A DNA stretch of 6,291 nt from Gammaproteobacteria bacterium. GTDB taxonomy: Bacteria; Pseudomonadota; Gammaproteobacteria; Pseudomonadales; Azotimanducaceae_A. Numbering within the stretch: position 1 is the stretch's first letter; every line of letters starts with the position of its first letter. Both the position numbers and the translations under genes were made by a program. Below the pieces are notes generated by a model. The model was not told the origin of the DNA. It saw nothing but the letters and a program-made list of their open reading frames with translations, and ran no database searches. This document shows, piece after piece, positions 1-6,225 of this stretch. The stretch covers positions 1 to 6,291 of the forward strand of contig JAPOON010000427.1 of assembly GCA_026713405.1 (NCBI GenBank), in the 5' to 3' direction.

Positions 1-1644
1 GAAGAGGCGATCAAGCTGTTGGCCAATCCGGGCACTTACGCACATTGCTGCCTTTCCGTCGACGGCGAGGATGCGGCGGCGCTGGCGCTCAAGGGGCGCC
101 TGCAATCGCTCGAAGTGCGTTTCCGGACGGCGATGGAACCACTGTCCCAGTTCCTGGACCTCGCCCCGGACGACCTGATCGACGAGTACCTGGACGCCGA
201 TCGCGTGCGCCCTTCCGCATTCGCCGTTCAGCACTCTCGGCGGCGGCGGCACGAACTTCTAAGCCTGCGCGAGGAAAATCTCGTCAGCGCCCTCGGCCAG
301 GACGGCATCCATGCCTGGGAGCGGCTCTACGACAAGCTCGCCGGCACCCTCAAGTGCCGGCTTGGCAGCGACGGCAACAAGGGTGAGGAGGTGGGCCTCG
401 CCCAGGCGACTTTGCGGATGATGTCGCCGGACGACGCCGTCCGCGAGGACGCGTGGCGGGCGATCAACCGAACCTGGGACGAGCACGCCCAGGCCGGCGC
501 GGCCGCCATCAATGCCATAGCCGGCTGGCGGCTGGAGATGTGCCGGCAACGCTCGCGGCAGCGCCCCGTTCACTATCTGGACGCCCCTGTCCACGTTAAC
601 CGCATCGAGCGCAGCACGCTCGAGACGCTCATGGCTGTGGCCTGGGAGTCCAACGCCCTCGCGCGCCGCGCCGCCAAGGCCATGGCCAGGGCCTACCGCA
701 AGCAGAGCATCGGGCCATGGGACCAGCGGGCGCCCGCGCCTTCCCTGCCCGGCTCGCCGCAAGCGATCTCTTTCGGCGACGCAATCGACCTCGTTGCCGG
801 CGCGTATGGCTGCGTGCACCCGGACATGGGCAACTTCGTCCGCATGATGGCCCGCAACCGCTGGATCGAGGCCACACTGGGGCCCCGAAAGATGCCGGGC
901 GCCTACTGCACGTCGTTCGCCAAGTCACGGGCGCCGCGGGTGTACATGACTTTCGGCGGCTCGATGACCGATGTCGCCATCCTCGCCCACGAACTCGGGC
1001 ACGGCTTTCACCACTGGGTGATGCGCGACCTTCCGGACGCCCAGCGGCACTACGGAATGTCGGTAGCCGAGACAGCCAGCATTTTCGGCGAAACCGTGGT
1101 GCGTGACGCCCTGATGCGCAAGGCCAGCTCGCCTGCCGAGGAACTGGCCGTGGCTTGGGAAGAGGTCGCATCGACGGTCGGGTTCCTGCTCAACATTCCG
1201 ACCCGCTTCGAGTTCGAGACCCGCTTCTACGACGCCCGCGCCGAACGGCCGCTGTTGCCGGACGAACTCAAGACGCTGATGAGCGACGCGTGGACGAGGT
1301 GGCACGGCGATGCCCTGTCCGAGCCCGACCCACTGTTCTGGATCAGCAAGCTGCACTTCTACATCTCGGAGCTTCCCTTCTACAACTTCCCGTATCTTTT
1401 CGGCTATCTGTTCAGCCTTGGCGTCTACGCGCGGCGCGAACAGATGGGCGACGGGTTCTTCGAGCGCTACAAGGCGCTGCTGGCCGACACCGGCCGCATG
1501 TCGACCGAGGAACTCGCCGCGACGCACCTCGACGCCGACATCACGGAGCCCGGTTTCTGGCGCGAAACGGTGGCGGCGATGGAGCCGAGGATCGAGAACT
1601 TCGAGCGTCTGGTTGCCGCTACCGTCGAAGCGCCGGACGCCTGA
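1..1644 (+). CDS. pepF: M3-family oligoendopeptidase (PepF-like), 5' end outside the window
   Basis: This is a cytosolic zinc metallopeptidase that cleaves short peptides, as expected for the PepF branch of family M3. The zinc site is visible: HELGH at residues 330-334 (counting from the first codon of the window) and the third ligand Glu357 in a VAETAS context, 27 residues after the first His, the usual M3 spacing. Other M3 hallmarks are KMPGAYCTSF and PRVYMTFGG before the zinc motif, and the Tyr-rich FYNFPYLFGYLF stretch near the C terminus that helps form the active site. The frame is open to base 1, so the TTG at base 19 is unlikely to be the true start. The visible 547 residues lack roughly the first 50-60 of a family length near 600. 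No frameshift is seen. It ends convergently with the metallopeptidase remnant at 1691, with a hairpin between them. Family assignment is firm; the exact peptide substrates are not readable from sequence. Confidence 0.93.
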   Translation, partial: EEAIKLLANPGTYAHCCLSVDGEDAAALALKGRLQSLEVRFRTAMEPLSQFLDLAPDDLIDEYLDADRVRPSAFAVQHSRRRRHELLSLREENLVSALGQDGIHAWERLYDKLAGTLKCRLGSDGNKGEEVGLAQATLRMMSPDDAVREDAWRAINRTWDEHAQAGAAAINAIAGWRLEMCRQRSRQRPVHYLDAPVHVNRIERSTLETLMAVAWESNALARRAAKAMARAYRKQSIGPWDQRAPAPSLPGSPQAISFGDAIDLVAGAYGCVHPDMGNFVRMMARNRWIEATLGPRKMPGAYCTSFAKSRAPRVYMTFGGSMTDVAILAHELGHGFHHWVMRDLPDAQRHYGMSVAETASIFGETVVRDALMRKASSPAEELAVAWEEVASTVGFLLNIPTRFEFETRFYDARAERPLLPDELKTLMSDAWTRWHGDALSEPDPLFWISKLHFYISELPFYNFPYLFGYLFSLGVYARREQMGDGFFERYKALLADTGRMSTEELAATHLDADITEPGFWRETVAAMEPRIENFERLVAATVEAPDA

Positions 1645-1662
1645 TTTCCAACGAGGCTACCT

Positions 1663-1693
1663 TAGCCCGCATATTGCACCAATATGCGGGTTA
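1663..1693. repeat. Perfect hairpin between convergent genes, possible bidirectional terminator
   Basis: CCCGCATATTG at 1666-1676 pairs perfectly with CAATATGCGGG at 1680-1690 around a 3-base CAC loop. The stem extends to 1663/1693 through one G-T pair. It lies 18 bases after the oligoendopeptidase stop, and its outer edge forms the stop codon of the minus-strand metallopeptidase frame. The position suits a two-way terminator, but neither side has a T run, so intrinsic termination would be weak. A dispersed palindromic repeat or a mobile-element end is an alternative. Confidence 0.55.
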
Positions 1694-2634
1694 GCTGTCC
1701 GGTCGCAGAAACGGGAAGTACTCGTGCACCCAATTTTCCAGGTAGGGGGGCATTTTCGGAATCTCGGCCGTTTCGCCGTAACCGGGGCTCATGCGCCAGG
1801 CCAGCACTTCAGCGACAAACTCCGCCGCATTGGTACCGGCGTAGGTTCCCAATCCCATCCTCAGGGTCTTGTTGCCGACCAGGTCGCCGAACGATGGGTG
1901 GAGGTCGGAGGTGGAATCGAGGCGCGATGCATCGGAGATGAATCCGTTTTCCTGCAACATGACGCCCAGCCCCGTCAACCACCCGAGCTGATCGGAGTTT
2001 TCCGCCGACGCCAGGTGATGTGAATATTCGTGGAGAATGGTCCCGAAAAAGCCCGCTGTCTTGGGTGCGTCGATCAAGAGGGCCCTGGTTTGCTGCGACC
2101 GTGTTCGCCCGTTTCCGGCCGCTACGCTTGCGAACTCCATTGTCTCAGCATGGCCGCGAACCTCGACTGCCTGTGGGGGTACGGGCACGCAGGGTCGCGG
2201 GCAAGCACGAACTGGTTTACAAACCCCCTCTCGCATGCCCTTTGCAGTTCGAAAGTCAACTCGGGGATGAGCTTCCAGAGCCGGGGCGGGTTGACCTGCT
2301 GTTCGGCGAAGGGAATCACTGCCGTCATGTCCCGCGCCTGGTCGACGACCTGACGGACCTGCCTTGCTCGCAAGGGTTTGCCGAACTGCGCCGACCTCTC
2401 CAGTCCAAAGGATCGCACCAGACCGTCCGCAACCTCTGAACCATAGCGGCTGCGCAACGACTGGACGAACAGGTTGGTTGTACGACGATTTGCCGAGAAA
2501 CGGAACTTGCCGATCCAGCGTGCCGAGCGACTAGTGCGGGTGGTCAACTCCGTTCGGGTGTCATTCAGTGCAAGCTGGGCATCGCGCCCGACCGCTGCCA
2601 GCGAAAAGTTGTAGAAACTGTTGATATCCGTCAT
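1691..2634 (-). pseudogene. Effector-like HExxH zinc metallopeptidase, split by a one-base frameshift
   Basis: Two overlapping minus-strand frames read as one gene. The first (2634 to 2122) starts MTDINSFYNF and carries an alpha-helical, Arg-rich N-terminal region (FVQSLRSRYG, then FGKPLRARQVRQVVDQA). The second (up to about 2236, ending at 1691) carries the catalytic part: ILHEYSHHL, then YAGTNAAEFVAEV, then a C terminus ending FPFLRPDS. The frames join if one base is added in the five-G run at 2175-2179, giving about 314 residues. In that joined numbering the zinc motif is His202-Glu203-x2-His206, and the likely third ligand is Glu272 or Glu276. The HExxH plus NAAEF-x2-E layout is common in secreted toxin and effector peptidases. 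The ATG at 2634 is the first start after an in-frame TGA, and I see no clear ribosome binding site. I do not recognise the N-terminal region. A sequencing error or programmed slippage could also explain the shift. Confidence 0.7.
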
Positions 2635-2735
2635 CGGAGTCGCCCGATCATTGATGCCACAGCCATCTGCGGCTCTGCCGCGAGTTCCTTTTCATTGTTC
2701 GCGGGTAATTCAAATTGACACTTGAGAGCCGTGCA

Positions 2736-2761
2736 AGTTCGACTATCAGTTCTGTCGAACT
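2736..2761. repeat. 8-bp inverted repeat at the junction before the FAH remnant
   Basis: AGTTCGAC at 2736-2743 and GTCGAACT at 2754-2761 are exact reverse complements separated by 10 bases. A further copy of the heptamer GTCGAAC lies at 2784-2790, 30 bases downstream in direct orientation. The site lies upstream of the minus-strand metallopeptidase gene (start 2634), so it could be a regulator binding site for it. It could equally be a scar at the breakpoint of the truncated gene to its right. The geometry does not match a PIP or HrpB box. Confidence 0.4.
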
Positions 2762-2789
2762 CACCCTGCATTTCATCGAGCGAGTCGAA

Positions 2790-3092
2790 CGACACGACGC
2801 CGACACCGTCGGGCCGGTCATGGCGCGAGGCGTCGACTACAACGACCTGCTGCTGCAGTCGCGGCTGAACGGCAAGGTCATGCAGTCGCAGCGTACCAGC
2901 GACCTGGTGTTCGACTCCGCGGCCCTGGTCAGCTACATCAGCCGCTACGTGACGCTGAAACCGGGCGACATGATCTTCACCGGCACCCCCGGGTCGACGG
3001 CACCCATGCAGCCCGGCGATGTCATCGAGATCGAACTCGAGAACGTGGGGACACTGCGCAACACCATTGGTGAGAAAGGCACGCGCCCCTAG
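2790..3092 (+). pseudogene. C-terminal remnant of a fumarylacetoacetate hydrolase (FAH) family gene
   Basis: The frame encodes the second half of the FAH fold: DADTVGPV, then VDYNDLLLQSRLNGKVMQSQ, LVSYISRYVTLKPGDMIFTGTP, and a closing PGDVIEIELENVGTLRNTI. These match the C-terminal region of FAH-family enzymes, which act on acylpyruvates and related ring-cleavage products. The N-terminal half with the metal-binding Asp and Glu-x-Glu residues is absent. The frame is open upstream to about 2715, but that part (SSTISSVELTLHF and neighbours) does not look like the family. The remnant is about 100 residues against a usual 210-330, so it cannot form the active site and is best called a pseudogene. 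Its natural stop at 3090-3092 is kept, so the damage is a 5' truncation near 2790. The exact original substrate cannot be told. Confidence 0.8.
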
Positions 3093-3152
3093 TTTCAACC
3101 GGATCCATTGAGAAAGTAGAAATCACCCGCGGGCCCGGGGCCGGGTCGTTGC

Positions 3153-3548
3153 CTAATCGCCTGCAGCCAGCCGGTCGAGCCTGCCGGCCCAGCCGAGTAT
3201 TCTCCTGTCTGCAGTCACAAGCCGGTGCCCGTCGAGCGCCGTGGCGACGATCAGGCGGTCGGCCGGGTCGGCGTGGAAGCCTGCAAGGCCGGCCGCCCGG
3301 ATGCCGACCTGACCGTCGATGGGAATTTCGACGATGCCCTCCCTCAATTGTTCGCGGCGCCAGGGCTCGATCTCGCTGCGCAAGCCGATTCTTCCCCTTT
3401 GCTGAAGCATCGCGATTTCCCAGAACGAAATCGCCGAGACACAAACCTCATCGGAGCGCCATGCCCGTTCGATCTCTCGCCGAGCACGGGGCCCCAACTT
3501 TTGCTCGCCGACCCTCAGCCACAACAGAACGTGAGTATCGAGAAGCAT
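3153..3548 (-). CDS. vapC: VapC-like PIN-domain toxin ribonuclease
   Basis: This 131-residue protein is a PIN-domain endoribonuclease, the toxin of a type II toxin-antitoxin pair. Characteristic segments are MLLDTHVLLW at the start, VSAISFWEIAML, FHADPADRLIVATAL and LVTADRRIL. The acidic residues expected to hold the catalytic metal are Asp4, Glu44, Asp97 (with Asp94 nearby) and Asp114, so the site looks intact. I chose the ATG at 3548 rather than the in-frame ATG at 3566, because MLLDTHVLLW is the usual start in this family and because this ATG overlaps the antitoxin stop by one base (TGATG), indicating translational coupling. Such toxins cleave RNA, often tRNA or rRNA, but the specific target cannot be read here. 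No clear terminator follows. Confidence 0.92.
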   Translation of the reverse strand: MLLDTHVLLWLRVGEQKLGPRARREIERAWRSDEVCVSAISFWEIAMLQQRGRIGLRSEIEPWRREQLREGIVEIPIDGQVGIRAAGLAGFHADPADRLIVATALDGHRLVTADRRILGWAGRLDRLAAGD

Positions 3549-3799
3549 CACTTGTTGGCTTCCCACTCGATGTCCAAGGGCTCGATGATGTCACCGAGAA
3601 TCTCGAGCTTTTCCCGGTCGATGCCGAAAAGGCTTTCCGGTTTCCGGTGATACGGCACCAGCCGTGCGACCGGGCGGCCGTTCTTGGAGATGACAAGTTC
3701 CTGACCGGTTTCAGCGACCACGTCCATCAGCTTCAGGCACTTTGCCTTGAATTCGGATGCCTTGATTGTAGGGGTGCCGATCGCATTGTCTGTGAGCAT
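3548..3799 (-). CDS. Phd/YefM-family antitoxin
   Basis: This 83-residue antitoxin partners the PIN toxin directly downstream. The N-terminal part is the Phd/YefM DNA-binding fold: IKASEFKAKCLKLMDVVAETGQ, followed by LVISKNGRPVARLVPY. The C-terminal tail ending PLDIEWEANK is the short acidic segment that wraps the toxin in this family. The ATG at 3799 is preferred. A TTG at 3820 would add seven residues, but would lie only about 10 bases from the predicted transcription start. Neither start has a strong ribosome binding site. Its stop overlaps the toxin start (TGATG). The family usually represses its own promoter, and the palindromes within the promoter at 3845-3863 fit that. Confidence 0.92.
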   Translation of the reverse strand: MLTDNAIGTPTIKASEFKAKCLKLMDVVAETGQELVISKNGRPVARLVPYHRKPESLFGIDREKLEILGDIIEPLDIEWEANK

Positions 3800-3836
3800 T
3801 TTCTGAAATCGTCCGGACAACTTTTCTGGTTCGGAT

Positions 3837-3864
3837 TTAATACTATGGTCATGACCATGGTCAA
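3837..3864 (-). promoter_or_regulatory. Sigma-70-like promoter of the antitoxin-toxin operon
   Basis: On the minus strand, TTGACC (3864-3859) as a -35 box and TATTAA (3842-3837) as a -10 box are separated by 16 bases. Transcription would begin near 3830, leaving a leader of about 30 bases before the ATG at 3799. The boxes match the consensus at five of six and four of six positions. The placement just upstream of the antitoxin supports the call; there is no experimental evidence. Confidence 0.6.
3845..3863. promoter_or_regulatory. Overlapping palindromic operator inside the toxin-antitoxin promoter
   Basis: ATGGTCATGACCAT at 3845-3858 is a perfect 14-bp palindrome, and TGACCATGGTCA at 3852-3863 is a perfect 12-bp palindrome sharing the middle half-site. 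The result is three alternating copies of one half-site (ATGGTCA / TGACCA[T]). They fill the spacer between the -35 and -10 boxes and run into the -35. Binding by the antitoxin or the toxin-antitoxin complex here would block RNA polymerase, the standard autoregulation of Phd/YefM systems. The operator role is inferred from position and symmetry. Confidence 0.65.
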
Positions 3865-3897
3865 GTTTGCTCTTTCCCAGATTTTGCCGGCATCATT

Positions 3898-4053
3898 ATG
3901 GGATTCGTGGCGAATTCGCCCGATTGGGCCGCCGCTGACGAGCAGTACGTTCCGGAGTCTTTCGAAGCCTGGAAACCGGAAGTGGACCGGCGCCTATGGA
4001 TCAGGGCGCATAGCGTTCAGCGGGAGCAGGAACATTCGGGGCGGGCGGCGTGA
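3898..4053 (+). CDS. Small hypothetical ORF, doubtful
   Basis: An ATG-started frame of 51 codons begins MGFVANSPDW and continues through SFEAWKPEVDRRLWIRAHSVQ. It fills the gap between the antitoxin promoter and the effector-like gene, and overlaps the last 53 bases of the latter in antisense. Codon use is GC-ending and the composition is protein-like (Trp, Glu and Arg rich), but there is no visible ribosome binding site and I recognise no family. It could be the tail of a deleted gene or chance. Confidence 0.22.
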   Translation: MGFVANSPDWAAADEQYVPESFEAWKPEVDRRLWIRAHSVQREQEHSGRAA

Positions 4054-6061
4054 ACGCGGAACGGGCAGAGTGCCAACCCGCCATGTCAGCATCGACGAGC
4101 GGCAAGCGGCCGTCGTTCGCGTCGGCGGCTGCCGCGAGGAGCTTCACTTCCACATCCAGCCGCCTGGTGAAGTCACGGCCCCTCGCGCAACTCATGAGGG
4201 GCGTCTCACACATGAGATGACCCACCAGCGCGAGCAGCGCTGCGGTCCCCAGCGCAGCATTGCCGACAGGCCAATCGCCATGCCGCATCCACTGTACCTT
4301 CAGTTGCCTGCCGGCCTGCGACAGGGAGCGCGCGTTCCTGTCGAGACGTGTCGCTTCCTGCTGAATCCTGGCAAGCGACTGCCGGGCGGAAATCTCGGCC
4401 GGATGCCCGGCGCCGACGCGCGCCCGGATGCGGGCATGTAGCGCCTCCAATTGCGAAATTACCCCACTCACTGTTTCGTGACGCCTTCTCATCTCTCCGA
4501 GTGTTTCCTCGACATCCCCGCGCAGATTCGGCGAGTTCAGGGGTCCGAGCAGTTGTTCGGCCGATTCACGGTTGATCCTGTGGATGCGCTGATCGAGCGG
4601 GCCTTCGATGGCCAGTGCAAACTGGCGAATGGAAACCCTGGCAGGGACCAGGCGCTTGCGGACACGGGGCTCGCGCACTTCGAGGGCGACGGGCAGCCCA
4701 GTGCTCTCAACGTCGAAGTACCCGTGTTGAGTGGACCAACGGCCGATATCATCGGGCGTCAATAGCGCGATGGAAGCAAGGGGAAGCTGCACAGGTTTGT
4801 CTCCGTGGGCCTTATGCAGCTTCTCCGGGTCGGCAAGAAGGGCGGCAGTCAGGATTTCCACGTGCATGTAGTTGCAGAAATCCACGCGCAACGCTGCGGC
4901 GGCAGGCGGCGCATAATCCGGTGAACTCAGACAGTCGCAAACGTTGCGAAAGCCCGACTCGTCGGTCCCTCCCCCCGGCGCCTGCAGAATGCCCGCTGCA
5001 CGGGCGTTTGACATCGTGGCTCTAAGCTCATCGTAGGTGAGCCGTTGCAGGGCTTTCACCTGAAAATCATCGGCATTCAGGATGCCGTGGCGTATGCCCA
5101 CGAACAGCGTCTCGTTCCGGGCATTGCTCAAGCCGGTGAGCGCCAGGTCGCGTGCATGGGGAAACTCCTCCAATGGAGGCAGGGCATGCCCCTCGCGCAG
5201 CGGATAACCCGTGGGAAAGTGAGCCCCGATTTCCGTGCCGGGCACGACACGACTATCCACCACCGTGCGCGAGCCCAGATCGATGGGCAAGTTCGTGTCT
5301 ATGCGCCTGGCCGCCCCGAGCCAGGACAGCCCCATCCGGTACCAGTATTCGCAAATGTCGTCGGCACGTCGCTGCAACTCGTCCAGAACCAGGTCGCGCG
5401 TTGGGCATGTATCCACATCCGGCCTGAAACGGCCTATTGCGGCGTACAGTTCGTTCTGGCATTGCAGTACTCCCGGTTGGTGTAACCGGACGAGACTCCA
5501 CAGCTTGCGGCTATCCGTGTCGCCCAGTGGTCCCGCCCGCGATTTCTCGAGCAATTCGTGCGCTTCGGCGGAGTCCCGCTCGAATTCCCGTATCGTTCGG
5601 GCAGTTACGGACAGGCCCGCCCGTTCTTCCGGCGGGAAGTCGGGTCTCCAGACAAGTTTCAGCAGGCGCTCGTCCTCCTCCTGGATGGCGTCCTTGCGCT
5701 CCTGTGTAAGCCAGAGACGATTCGGATCGGGGGAGGCCGGCGTCGGGGTGACTCGGATGGTGCTGCCGGCGCAAGGCCTGGTTCCGGGCGCGCTCACCCA
5801 ACCGTCAATCGGGCCGGACGCGCCCATTGGCGCCCCCAGCACCATGACCGGTCTTGTGGGCGTTGGGCCGTCGCACACCGGAGCATTGCTTCCACCGGCC
5901 GGCTCCCGCCCTGCCTGGTGTGGCTGGAGGCGCCGCTGCCTGTGGGACACAGACACTTCCCGGCCTGCGAACGCGCCGTGCCGCGATACGCCGGCGTTGC
6001 CGGACTCACCGGAGCGCCGGATTCCCGCGGAGGTGCTCGCCGCGCTTTGAATTCCGTCCAT
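4001..6061 (-). CDS. SopB/IpgD-like phosphoinositide phosphatase-type effector with altered active site
   Basis: This 686-residue protein resembles SopB/IpgD, effectors injected by type III secretion that dephosphorylate host phosphoinositides. The N terminus (1-110) is Ser/Gly/Pro-rich and low-complexity, as in type III signals; no Sec signal peptide or membrane segment is obvious. Family-like blocks follow in order: LFVGIRHGIL (319-328), VEILTAALLADPEKL (401-415), IALLTPDDIG (431-440), VSIRQFALAIEG (476-487), SAEQLLGPLNSPNLRGDV (500-517), and SCARGRDFTRRLDVEVK (624-640). The last aligns with the family loop CKSGKDRTG followed by DAEIK. Cys625 is kept, but the CX5R arginine is Phe631 and the final Gly is Arg633. 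Only 61 residues follow the Cys, against about 100 in SopB. Catalysis is therefore doubtful, though binding may persist. The ATG at 6061 is preceded by an in-frame TGA at 6070-6068 and by a weak GGTGGTG ribosome site. Family placement is by remembered motif similarity. Confidence 0.66.
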   Translation of the reverse strand: MDGIQSAASTSAGIRRSGESGNAGVSRHGAFAGREVSVSHRQRRLQPHQAGREPAGGSNAPVCDGPTPTRPVMVLGAPMGASGPIDGWVSAPGTRPCAGSTIRVTPTPASPDPNRLWLTQERKDAIQEEDERLLKLVWRPDFPPEERAGLSVTARTIREFERDSAEAHELLEKSRAGPLGDTDSRKLWSLVRLHQPGVLQCQNELYAAIGRFRPDVDTCPTRDLVLDELQRRADDICEYWYRMGLSWLGAARRIDTNLPIDLGSRTVVDSRVVPGTEIGAHFPTGYPLREGHALPPLEEFPHARDLALTGLSNARNETLFVGIRHGILNADDFQVKALQRLTYDELRATMSNARAAGILQAPGGGTDESGFRNVCDCLSSPDYAPPAAAALRVDFCNYMHVEILTAALLADPEKLHKAHGDKPVQLPLASIALLTPDDIGRWSTQHGYFDVESTGLPVALEVREPRVRKRLVPARVSIRQFALAIEGPLDQRIHRINRESAEQLLGPLNSPNLRGDVEETLGEMRRRHETVSGVISQLEALHARIRARVGAGHPAEISARQSLARIQQEATRLDRNARSLSQAGRQLKVQWMRHGDWPVGNAALGTAALLALVGHLMCETPLMSCARGRDFTRRLDVEVKLLAAAADANDGRLPLVDADMAGWHSARSAFTPPAPNVPAPAERYAP

Positions 6062-6225
6062 GGTCGATCACCACCCGTGCTGTTTGCAGCGTGTTCGCGG
6101 GACCATGCCCGACACATGCGCGACCCAGCTGCCCGAGGTGCTCTGGACCATCTCGGTTGCCGATTTCCGTGGCTCGCGGGAGACGACGCACACGGGCGGA
6201 GCATTCCGTTCGGGACCGGCTTGAT

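Noticed and set aside
925..1527. 200-codon minus-strand open frame
   Set aside because: It is antisense to the zinc site and C-terminal half of the oligoendopeptidase, whose family motifs are unambiguous.
2715..2720. TTGACA as a plus-strand -35 box driving the FAH remnant
   Set aside because: No reasonable -10 box lies 16-18 bases downstream; the nearest candidate (TATCAG) is 23 bases away.
2635..2800. Possible hrp-type promoter box (TTCG-N16-TTCG or TTCGC-N15-TTCGC) upstream of the metallopeptidase gene
   Set aside because: TTCG copies are present, but minus-strand copies are 30 bases apart and none has the required spacing. No such pair is found upstream of the effector-like gene in 6062-6225 either.
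2631..3098. 155-codon minus-strand frame ending at the metallopeptidase start
   Set aside because: The FAH motifs on the plus strand account for this DNA, and the antisense product looks like no known family. The apparent overlap with the ATG at 2634 is coincidental.
3125..3146. GC-rich hairpin after the PIN toxin as a terminator
   Set aside because: Only a 5-bp outer stem (ACCCG/CGGGT) pairs, the inner bases do not, and no clear T run follows on the minus strand.
3149..4441. 430-codon plus-strand open frame across the toxin-antitoxin pair and the effector end
   Set aside because: It runs antisense through three better-supported genes, crosses the promoter and operator region, and its Arg/Pro/Gly-rich product matches no family. 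It is a high-GC shadow frame.
5235..6050. 271-codon plus-strand open frame
   Set aside because: It lies wholly antisense to the effector-like gene, is Ser/Arg/Pro-rich and shows no recognisable motif.
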